In this document: positions 22,826-28,943 of the stretch, piece after piece | Layout: each line of letters begins with the position of its first letter | Numbering within the stretch: the first letter of the stretch is position 1 | Assembly (NCBI RefSeq): GCF_900240265.1 | Contig: NZ_LT964739.1 | Span: forward strand, 1,899,226-1,928,168 | Source of the DNA: Galactobacillus timonensis | GTDB taxonomy: Bacteria; Bacillota_I; Bacilli_A; Erysipelotrichales; Erysipelotrichaceae | DNA length: 28,943 nucleotides | Direction of reading: 5' to 3' | Position numbers and translations under genes: made by a program | Notes under the pieces: generated by a model | Database searches by the model: none | What the model was told of the DNA's origin: nothing | What the model saw: only the letters and a program-made list of their open reading frames with translations

Positions 22826-24817
22826 ATGCGCATCGGCTTGTTTACAGATACTTATCTACCGGATCTTAACGGCGTAGCCAACAGTACAAATATTCTTTTT
22901 CGTGAGCTTCGCAGGCAGGGACACGAAGCCTATGTCATTGCGCCGCGCAAAGGTGTTGGCGCTGCTCAGTGGAACGAGGACCATACGGTGCTGCGTCTTG
23001 CCGGCATTAAGCTGAAGCAGCTCTATGGCTATGTGGCAACGACACCTCTGCATCTCAATGCGCTGGAAGAGATCGGCCGTCTGCATCTCGATGTGATTCA
23101 TGCACAGACCGAGTTCGGTGTCGGCTTTTTTGCACGCATGTGTGCGCAGCAGTTCGGAATTCCGATTGTCATTACCTATCACACGATGTATGAGGACTAT
23201 ACGCATTATGCCAATCTTCTGCACAGTGAGGCGTTTGATGAGAAGGCAAAGCAGGCGGTTGCCTATCTGACCAAGCTGTATGCAAATGCGTCGGTTGAGG
23301 TCATCGCACCCAGCATCAAGACAGAACAGCTGCTGGAACGCTATCATGTTTCGACGAATATTCATGTCGTTCCGACGGGATTGGAACTGGACCGGTTTGA
23401 TCCGGCCAAAGAAGACAAAGAGAAGACAGCGGCCATCCGTAACGAGGTCAATGTTTACGGAGATGAGAAACTCATCGTCTATGTCGGACGCATTGCGGAG
23501 GAAAAATCACTGGATCTTGTTGTCCGCGGTTTTGCGATGGCAGCTGACAGCTGCGTTCCGGTGCACCTGATGGTGATCGGCGGGGGACCGGATCTGGAGA
23601 AACTGAAAGATCTTGCCGGACAGCTTGGTGCCTCCGGTAAGATTACGTTCCTTGGTCCGAAACCTGCTGTTGAGGTTCCGGATTACTATCGGGCAAGTGA
23701 TGCTTTTGTTTCGGCGTCACGCTCCGAAACGCAGGGTATGACCTTTATTGAGGCGATGGCCAGCGGTCTTCCGTTGCTGGCACGTACAGATGAGGTGCTC
23801 AAGGACATTGTGGTGGAAGGAAAGACGGGCTGGTACTTTGAGACGGAAGAGGACCTTGCGGCGTGCCTGAAGCGGTTTGCTGCGATCGATGCGGATACGC
23901 TTTCTTCGCTGAAGAAGAACTGCCTTGCGCAGGTGCAGCCGTTGAGTGCACAGGTGTTCTGTGAAAAGGCGCTTGCCGTGTACCAGGAAGCGATCGATAA
24001 CTATGAGACGATGGTCAAGATCGCTGATGTCGCAGTCAAGGATGATATCGTCAAGCTGACCCTGTCGGATCTGAAAAACAAGAAAGATGAGACGCTGTAT
24101 CTGACGCTGGAGGATTATGCGCAGGCAGGACTGCGCAAGGGCGGCCGGATCAGTGCCCGCTTCATGCTGGCCTACCAGAAGAAACAGGAGGCTGTGCTTG
24201 CCTATCAGCGGTGCATGCAGCGGATTGCGGTCAAGGATCGTTCGATTCAGGAGGTCAGAGACTGGCTGAAGAACAATACGAAGTGCTCCGCAGAAGAGAT
24301 TGATGCGATTGTGTCCCATCTTAAGGGAAAAGGCTATCTTGACGATGAGCGCTACTGCCTCGAGTCTGTTACTTCGATGCGGGCACGCCTGCTGGGACAC
24401 AGGCGGATTGAGTATGAGCTTCATAAGCGTGGCATTTCCGATGATTTGATCCAGAAGGCTTTGTCCAGGGAACCGGATCGCGAGGTTGAAAATGCGATGC
24501 GCAGTGCGGAGCGGATTTCGGATTCCATTACCGGTGTTTCGGTGCGCCATAAGAAGGAAATGCTGCGGCAGAAGCTGATGACGCGCGGCTACGACAGTGA
24601 TACGATCACGCAGGTAATCGGGCAGATGGATTTCGGTCTCGATGAGAGTGCGGAACTCGATGCGCTGCGCAAATGTGCCGCCAAAGCCAAGAAACGGTAC
24701 GAGAAGAAATACAAGTCGACGCAGCTGCGCAATACGGTGTTCCGTTATTGTGCTGCGCAGGGATTTGATACCGAAGATATTTATGTGATTTTAGATGAAA
24801 TGAAATGGGGTGACTGA
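22826..24817 (+). CDS. GT4 glycosyltransferase fused to RecX (recombination regulator)
   Basis: One continuous 663-residue frame with two unrelated halves. Residues 1 to about 390 are a GT-B fold GT4 enzyme resembling diacylglycerol glucosyltransferases: TDTYLPDLNGVANST, YHTMYEDYTHY, VPTGLELDRF, VGRIAEEKSLDL, and the E301-x7-E309 nucleotide-sugar motif. Such enzymes make glycolipids used as membrane lipids or lipoteichoic acid anchors. Residues 396-663 are a complete RecX: GLRKGGRIS, AVKDRSIQEVRDWL, KGKGYLDDERY, GHRRIEYELHKRGIS and later three-helix repeats; RecX modulates RecA. The RecX half begins at a methionine (ATG 24011) without a clear ribosome binding site. I start the gene at ATG 22826, with GGGAG 8 nt upstream, not at 22700, which lies inside the terminator region. 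Confidence 0.88.
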   Translation: MRIGLFTDTYLPDLNGVANSTNILFRELRRQGHEAYVIAPRKGVGAAQWNEDHTVLRLAGIKLKQLYGYVATTPLHLNALEEIGRLHLDVIHAQTEFGVGFFARMCAQQFGIPIVITYHTMYEDYTHYANLLHSEAFDEKAKQAVAYLTKLYANASVEVIAPSIKTEQLLERYHVSTNIHVVPTGLELDRFDPAKEDKEKTAAIRNEVNVYGDEKLIVYVGRIAEEKSLDLVVRGFAMAADSCVPVHLMVIGGGPDLEKLKDLAGQLGASGKITFLGPKPAVEVPDYYRASDAFVSASRSETQGMTFIEAMASGLPLLARTDEVLKDIVVEGKTGWYFETEEDLAACLKRFAAIDADTLSSLKKNCLAQVQPLSAQVFCEKALAVYQEAIDNYETMVKIADVAVKDDIVKLTLSDLKNKKDETLYLTLEDYAQAGLRKGGRISARFMLAYQKKQEAVLAYQRCMQRIAVKDRSIQEVRDWLKNNTKCSAEEIDAIVSHLKGKGYLDDERYCLESVTSMRARLLGHRRIEYELHKRGISDDLIQKALSREPDREVENAMRSAERISDSITGVSVRHKKEMLRQKLMTRGYDSDTITQVIGQMDFGLDESAELDALRKCAAKAKKRYEKKYKSTQLRNTVFRYCAAQGFDTEDIYVILDEMKWGD

Positions 24818-24818
24818 G

Positions 24819-25760
24819 ATGCCTGATGTCAAAGATTTCAAGGAGCATGATCGGATCTGCCAGAATCTGCTGATTAAAAGCAGTGTGAAAGGTGTGACGA
24901 CAAAGGGTTCTCCTTATCTGATTCTGCAGCTGCAAGATGCGACCGGAACGATTGAAGGCCGTTTCTGGGATGCGACCGGAGACAAGGCGGCGGCCGTTGT
25001 TGCGGGGCATGTGGAACAGATTTCCGGTGAAGTTCTGGAATACAACCATAATCTGCAGATGCGTGTATCGGAAGTGGTTGATATTGATCAGTCGAGCATT
25101 GATCTTTCAGCGTTTATCCGCAGTTCGCGGATGAGCACAGAGGAACAGAAGAAACAGGTGGCCGGATATATTTCTTCCTTCAGCAATGCCAATATCCGTA
25201 CGCTGGTTCAGGGAATGCTGGACAGGGTCGGGGATGCGTTCTATGAATATCCCGCTGCGAGCCGGATCCATCACAACTACCGCGGAGGTCTGGCGGAACA
25301 TACACTCGGGATGGCAAAGCTTGCCGAAGAGGTTGCAGGTCTCTATCCGCAATTGAATCGGGATCTTCTGCTTGCGGGCGTCCTTCTGCATGATCTGGGC
25401 AAGACGGCGGAACTTGGCGGCCTTGTTTCTTCGGAATATACCGAGGAAGGAAAGCTGATCGGACACATTTCCATCGGCCATGGCTGGCTGATGGAGGTGG
25501 CGGAAGAAAAGGGGCTGCAGAACAGTGAAGAGGCGATTCTTCTGAGGCATATGATCCTTTCGCATCATGGCAAGCTCGAGTTCGGTTCGCCGATGATGCC
25601 GGAGATTCCGGAAGCGGAGGCTCTGTTTCTCATCGATAACATGGATGCGCGCATGAATACGCTGAAGCAGGTGCTGGATGGCGTGAAGCCGGGCAGCTGG
25701 TCGCAGCGGGTCTTTGCACTTGACAATCGGCAGTTCTATAAACCGCGGGAGATGAAATGA
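24819..25760 (+). CDS. yhaM: 3'-5' exoribonuclease YhaM
   Basis: YhaM trims RNA from the 3' end and can act on single-stranded DNA. The 313 residues match the Bacillus length: an N-terminal OB domain (LLIKSSVKGVTTKGSPYLILQLQD cut short here; GTIEGRFWDAT) and a C-terminal HD metal-dependent domain (GGLAEHTLGMAKLAEE, then LLHDLGK with H191-D192, HMILSHHGKLEFG). I chose ATG 24819, which has GGGG 8 nt before it. A GTG at 24810 would add three residues. The gene starts one base after the stop codon of the GT4-RecX gene and overlaps murT by ATGA. Confidence 0.93.
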   Translation: MPDVKDFKEHDRICQNLLIKSSVKGVTTKGSPYLILQLQDATGTIEGRFWDATGDKAAAVVAGHVEQISGEVLEYNHNLQMRVSEVVDIDQSSIDLSAFIRSSRMSTEEQKKQVAGYISSFSNANIRTLVQGMLDRVGDAFYEYPAASRIHHNYRGGLAEHTLGMAKLAEEVAGLYPQLNRDLLLAGVLLHDLGKTAELGGLVSSEYTEEGKLIGHISIGHGWLMEVAEEKGLQNSEEAILLRHMILSHHGKLEFGSPMMPEIPEAEALFLIDNMDARMNTLKQVLDGVKPGSWSQRVFALDNRQFYKPREMK

Positions 25761-27079
25761 GCGATCCGAAGCTGTTTCTGGTGCAGAAGGCGCATCAGAT
25801 CCTTTCAAAATACGGGCGCGGCGGTTCCTTGCCCGGTGAGCTGGCGCTGAAGATGGATCCGGATTTCATCGGACGTTTTCATATGCCTGAGACGGTAGTT
25901 CTGGTCACCGGTACCAATGGCAAGACGACGACAAGCAACCTGATTGCGGAAAGCCTCAGGGCGGCAGGGAAGACGGTGCTTAACAATCACCGGGGTGATA
26001 ACCTCAATGTCGGAATTGCGACCCTGCTGGCATCGGGAAGTGATGAGAATTACTACATCAAGGCGGATGCGGCAGTGATTGAGGTGGATGAGCTGACGCT
26101 GTTCCGCCAGTTTGCCAATCTTCATCCGACGCATCTTGTGGTGACGAATTTTTTCCGTGACCAGCTGGATCGGGCGGGAGAGATGGAGACAATCATCCGC
26201 AAGATCATCTCGGTTCTTGAGAACTTCCATGGGGATCTGATTCTCAACGGTGACGATCCCAATGTCGTGCGTCTGGCGGATCATGCGCCTTATGCGAAGG
26301 TTCATTATTATTCGGTGGACCGGTATCTGGAGTCGCGGACGATTACGGATGAGGCAGGCGAGGGAAAGTTCTGCCCGCGCTGCGGCAGCCGGCTGGTCTA
26401 TGACTACTATCAGTATTCGCACATTGGCCGTTTCCATTGTCCGAAGGATCATTTCGGTGAGATTCAGCCGGAGGTTCTTGGAAGGAATGTCGACTTCATG
26501 CACGGTACCTTTGATGTGAATGGAAGGACCTACCATTCCTTTGTCAACACGATCTATGGAATCTATAACTGCTGTGCGGTTCTGTGTCTGCTTTCGAGCC
26601 TTGGCATTGATGGCAGATGTGCGTCGGAAGTGTTCTCGACCTACCATCTCAAGGAGGGCCGCAATGAGCAGTTCCATCTGTCGCGCCCGTGTGTAATTAA
26701 TCTGATCAAGAATCCGACCGGCGCAAATGAGGTCATGAAATACATCATTGCGCAGCCGATGAAGAAGAATATATGCATCTTTCTGAATGACAATGATCAG
26801 GACGGCCATGATGTGAGCTGGATCTGGGATGCGCATTTTGAGAGGCTGAAGGATCCGCTGGTGCAGACGATTGTATGTTCGGGTCTAAGGGCCTATGATA
26901 TGGCGCTGCGGCTGAAATACGAGGGCCTGGAGGATCGGATTCTGGTTATCGAAGATGCAGAGAAGGCTGTGGAGTGGCTGGATGATCAGCGGGTGGAAAG
27001 CTTTATTATGGCGACCTATACGGCGCTGCATCCGACGCGGCACCTGCTGGCAAAGCAGGAAAGGGGGCATCGGCAGTGA
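25757..27079 (+). CDS. murT: Lipid II isoglutaminyl synthase, ATP-binding subunit MurT
   Basis: MurT activates the alpha-carboxylate of D-Glu in lipid II with ATP. GatD then supplies ammonia, giving D-isoglutamine. The 440-residue protein has the Mur-ligase P-loop G52-TNGKTTT, NNHRGDNLNVGIATLL, EVDELTLF and NFFRDQLDR. The C-terminal DUF1727 part contains NDNDQDGHDVSWIWD, which supplies the aspartate of the MurT/GatD catalytic triad. The inserted zinc ribbon shows C206-PRC209 and C228, but the fourth cysteine of the usual Cys4 site is absent: D231-H232 stand there. Starts by ATGA overlap with yhaM and ends by GTGA overlap with gatD. Confidence 0.95.
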   Translation: MSDPKLFLVQKAHQILSKYGRGGSLPGELALKMDPDFIGRFHMPETVVLVTGTNGKTTTSNLIAESLRAAGKTVLNNHRGDNLNVGIATLLASGSDENYYIKADAAVIEVDELTLFRQFANLHPTHLVVTNFFRDQLDRAGEMETIIRKIISVLENFHGDLILNGDDPNVVRLADHAPYAKVHYYSVDRYLESRTITDEAGEGKFCPRCGSRLVYDYYQYSHIGRFHCPKDHFGEIQPEVLGRNVDFMHGTFDVNGRTYHSFVNTIYGIYNCCAVLCLLSSLGIDGRCASEVFSTYHLKEGRNEQFHLSRPCVINLIKNPTGANEVMKYIIAQPMKKNICIFLNDNDQDGHDVSWIWDAHFERLKDPLVQTIVCSGLRAYDMALRLKYEGLEDRILVIEDAEKAVEWLDDQRVESFIMATYTALHPTRHLLAKQERGHRQ

Positions 27080-27831
27080 AACTGAAAATTCTGTGGATGT
27101 ACCACGATCTGATGGACCTGTATGGGGACAAGGGCAATATTCAGGTGCTTAAGACAAGGGCCGCCAAGCGTGGCATTGATGTGACAGTGGATACCTGTAC
27201 GATCGATGAGAAACGCACGCCGGCAGACTATGATCTGTTCTTTCTCGGCGGGGGCGCGGATCATGAACAAAGTCTGATTAAAAATGATCTGCTCAAGCGC
27301 AGGGATGCGATCAGGGAAGCCTATGACAGCGGATCGGCATTTCTTTTGATCTGTGGCGGGTATCAGCTGTTTGGTGCCTATTACAAGGATCAGGACGGGC
27401 ATCTGGATGAGGGGCTGCATTTTTTTGACTACTACACGGAGGCGAGTGATCGCAGTCATCGTTGCATCGGCAATATTGCGGTGGAGGCGAGCATCGATGG
27501 TGAGACATTTCCGGCGGTCGGGTTTGAGAACCATGGCGGACAGACACGCAATGTTGATACGGTCTTTGCCAGAGTATTGAAGGGACATGGCAATACCTTC
27601 GAAGGCGGCACGGAAGGCTTTGTGAATGATCAGGTGCTTGCGACCTACATGCACGGGCCGCTGCTGCCGAAGAACCCGAGAATTGCGGATGCTGTGCTGC
27701 GGCGGGCACTCAGGAGAAATTACGGCAGCGTGGATCTGGAGCCTCTGGATGATACGCTGGAAGAAAAGGCGCAGGAAGTAATGTTCCGGCGTATGCATGT
27801 TCGCATCAACCACGAAGAAGAAAGTAAATAA
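27076..27831 (+). CDS. gatD: Lipid II isoglutaminyl synthase, glutaminase subunit GatD
   Basis: A class I (triad) glutamine amidotransferase that releases ammonia from glutamine for MurT. The 251-residue protein starts LKILWMYHDLMDLYGDKGNI, has the FFLGGGADHEQ block, the nucleophile C93 in LLICGGYQLFG, and H193 in ATYMHGPLLPKNP. The third triad residue comes from MurT. The start is GTG 27076 overlapping the murT stop codon, with AAGGGGG 8 nt upstream. Last gene of the operon, closed by a strong terminator. Amidated lipid II is the preferred PBP substrate and reduces lysozyme sensitivity in known Gram-positives. Confidence 0.95.
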   Translation: MKLKILWMYHDLMDLYGDKGNIQVLKTRAAKRGIDVTVDTCTIDEKRTPADYDLFFLGGGADHEQSLIKNDLLKRRDAIREAYDSGSAFLLICGGYQLFGAYYKDQDGHLDEGLHFFDYYTEASDRSHRCIGNIAVEASIDGETFPAVGFENHGGQTRNVDTVFARVLKGHGNTFEGGTEGFVNDQVLATYMHGPLLPKNPRIADAVLRRALRRNYGSVDLEPLDDTLEEKAQEVMFRRMHVRINHEEESK

Positions 27832-27842
27832 GCAGGTAAATG

Positions 27843-27866
27843 AAAGGCGGCCGCAGCCGCCTTTTT
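27843..27866 (+). terminator. Terminator after gatD (also intron insertion site)
   Basis: AAAGGCGGC (27843-27851) and GCCGCCTTT (27856-27864) form a perfect 9-bp stem with a CGCA loop, followed by T to 27866. The group II intron begins four bases further on, at 27871. Group IIC introns are known to recognise such terminator stem-loops as part of their target. Confidence 0.92.
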
Positions 27867-27870
27867 CATT

Positions 27871-28943
27871 GTGTGCCCGGCATGGGCGATAACTAGGTGG
27901 TGAAAGACCACTACGAACTTGGCAGTAGGAATCGTTAGCCGAAGGCAAGGGTGTCCATCGCAAGGTGGAATCTGAAAGAAGCCGGATGCGCAGGAACATA
28001 CTAACTGCGCGGGCAAAGTTCCGGCCTGACGAACAGGAACGCCATATGAGGTAGTCATGCAAGGATGAAGCCGCAATACAGGCAGAAATCCAATACTGCA
28101 CGGATTGCATGGGTATAAATGGCGCAGGTAGATGGAACGAAAGTTGTCGTACTTACCCGGGGAGATCCGCAGAAATACCGAAGGGAACGGGAACCATCGC
28201 TATACATTGAAGGCGGTGCTGATTCTGCGGAAGTCAGCCGAGGTCGTAGTAGCCGGAAAAAAACCAAAGGGAGTTGCGGCGAAGGACCAAATCAGTATGA
28301 ATCCTGAGTAACCGATTGAAAGAAAGGAGATGCTATGAAAACAGAAAACCAGAATATGGGCTGTCCACAGAGGAATAGCACGGAATGCGAAAAGCATGCG
28401 GAAGCGTCGAGCATCTGCCATTCGGAAGACGAGGAAAGGGAGCGCAGTTGCAGGGCCGAGCACCTCATGGAAGAGATCAGTTCAATCCCGAACATGAAGG
28501 AAGCCATGAAGCGTGTGAGGAGGAACGGAGGAGCAGCCGGAGTCGATGGGATGAAAATCCCGGAGGCAATGGAATGGCTGGAGACACATTTCGCCGAGGT
28601 TCAGGCACAGATGATGGGTGGCTACTATCACCCTACAGCCGTAAGACGCAGGGAAATACCGAAACCGGATGGAGGAGTGAGAAAACTGGGGATTCCAACG
28701 GTTAAGGATCGTGTTGTACAGCAGGCCATAGCTCAGGTGCTGGCGCCTCTTTATGAGCCACAATTCGCGGAAAACAGCTTTGGCTATCGACCGGGAAGAA
28801 GTGGACAGCAGGCCATTATGAAGGTAAAAGAATATGCGGAGGAAGGGTATTGCTGGGCAGTTGTTCTGGATTTGTCCAAGTATTTCGATACCCTGAACCA
28901 TGATCGTCTGATCAGGGAACTGAGAAAGACAATTAGGGACGAA
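27871..28943 (+). mobile_element. Group IIC intron, 5' part (runs off the window)
   Basis: The intron begins at the consensus 5' end GTGTG. The first 200 bases follow the Oceanobacillus group IIC ribozyme: GTGTGCCCGGCATGGG at the start, then CAAGGGTGTCC, GGTGGAATCTGAAAGAAGC, CATATGAGG and CTTACCCGGGGAG. It sits directly behind the gatD terminator, the preferred IIC target. A possible exon-binding site GATGAA (28064-28069) can pair, with one wobble, to TTCATT (27865-27870) just before the splice site. Domain IV carries the reverse transcriptase. Domains V and VI and the 3' end lie beyond the window, so activity cannot be judged. Confidence 0.92.
28335..28943 (+). CDS. ltrA: Group II intron reverse transcriptase/maturase (N-terminal part)
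   Basis: An open frame of 203 residues without a stop, cut by the window end. It encodes the start of a group II intron-encoded protein that helps splicing and copies the intron into new sites. Seen are the N-terminal block RNGGAAGVDGM (RT0), RRREIPKPDGGVRKLGIPTV (RT1), VKDRVVQQAIAQVL with NSFGYRPGRSG (RT2), and VLDLSKYFDTLNHD (RT3) with the first catalytic aspartate D179. The YADD box, maturase and any DNA-binding domains are outside. AGGAG (28325-28329) lies 5 nt before ATG 28335. The first 45 residues are charged and unlike the conserved core. Confidence 0.93.
   Translation, partial: MKTENQNMGCPQRNSTECEKHAEASSICHSEDEERERSCRAEHLMEEISSIPNMKEAMKRVRRNGGAAGVDGMKIPEAMEWLETHFAEVQAQMMGGYYHPTAVRRREIPKPDGGVRKLGIPTVKDRVVQQAIAQVLAPLYEPQFAENSFGYRPGRSGQQAIMKVKEYAEEGYCWAVVLDLSKYFDTLNHDRLIRELRKTIRDE

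Noticed and set aside
28385..28705. 106-codon plus-strand frame within the intron
   Set aside because: It is out of frame with the reverse transcriptase, whose frame from 28335 is open and shows RT motifs to the end of the window.
1..28943. CRISPR array, tRNA or rRNA genes, integrase or phage genes
   Set aside because: Looked for on both strands; no regularly spaced repeats, cloverleaf-like genes or phage proteins were seen. The only mobile element found is the group IIC intron.

Overview
The window looks like a chromosomal segment of a Gram-positive Bacillota (Firmicutes) bacterium of moderate G+C. The evidence is a dcw-type division cluster with a PASTA-domain class B PBP, a single-chain SecDF preceded by a ComN-like gene, a T-box in front of hisS-aspS, YhaM, YneF, and the MurT/GatD lipid II amidation pair. 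An Erysipelotrichia-like lineage is my best guess, but that is inference. Nearly all genes lie on the + strand in short operons with ATGA or GTGA overlaps.

Layout. 1-267: non-coding leader with hairpins and MraZ-box repeats. 268-5145: mraZ, rsmH, ftsL, a class B PBP and mraY, the last probably with its own promoter. 5224-7813: comN-like gene and secDF, closed by a strong terminator. 7887-12153: a tightly overlapped operon of murL, a MurD-type ligase (probably MurD2) and recJ. 12243-12776: apt with its own promoter and terminator. 12900-15112: a Rel/SpoT-family (p)ppGpp gene whose C-terminal zinc-finger/ACT part is in a different frame. 15116-18418: promoter, T-box leader, hisS and aspS. 18454-18690: a probable 6S RNA with promoter and terminator. 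18787-19005: yneF. 19127-22678: pyruvate:ferredoxin oxidoreductase. 22826-27831: operon of a GT4 glycosyltransferase fused to RecX, then yhaM, murT and gatD. 27871-end: 5' part of a group IIC intron with its reverse transcriptase, inserted directly behind the gatD terminator.

How the genes work together. The dominant theme is peptidoglycan. MraY makes lipid I, the PBP cross-links septal wall, and MurT/GatD amidates D-Glu of lipid II. MurL with a divergent MurD suggests that D-Glu enters the stem peptide by the L-Glu-then-epimerise route known from Xanthomonas, rather than by ligation of free D-Glu. Stress and translation functions (Rel, Apt, HisRS/AspRS under a T-box, 6S RNA) fill the middle.

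Main points for a second look: the MurL/MurD2 pair in a Gram-positive; the in-frame GT4-RecX fusion; the split Rel; the GACAC specifier of the T-box; MraY with a degenerate HHH motif; MurT with an incomplete Cys4 ribbon; and the intron sitting on a terminator.
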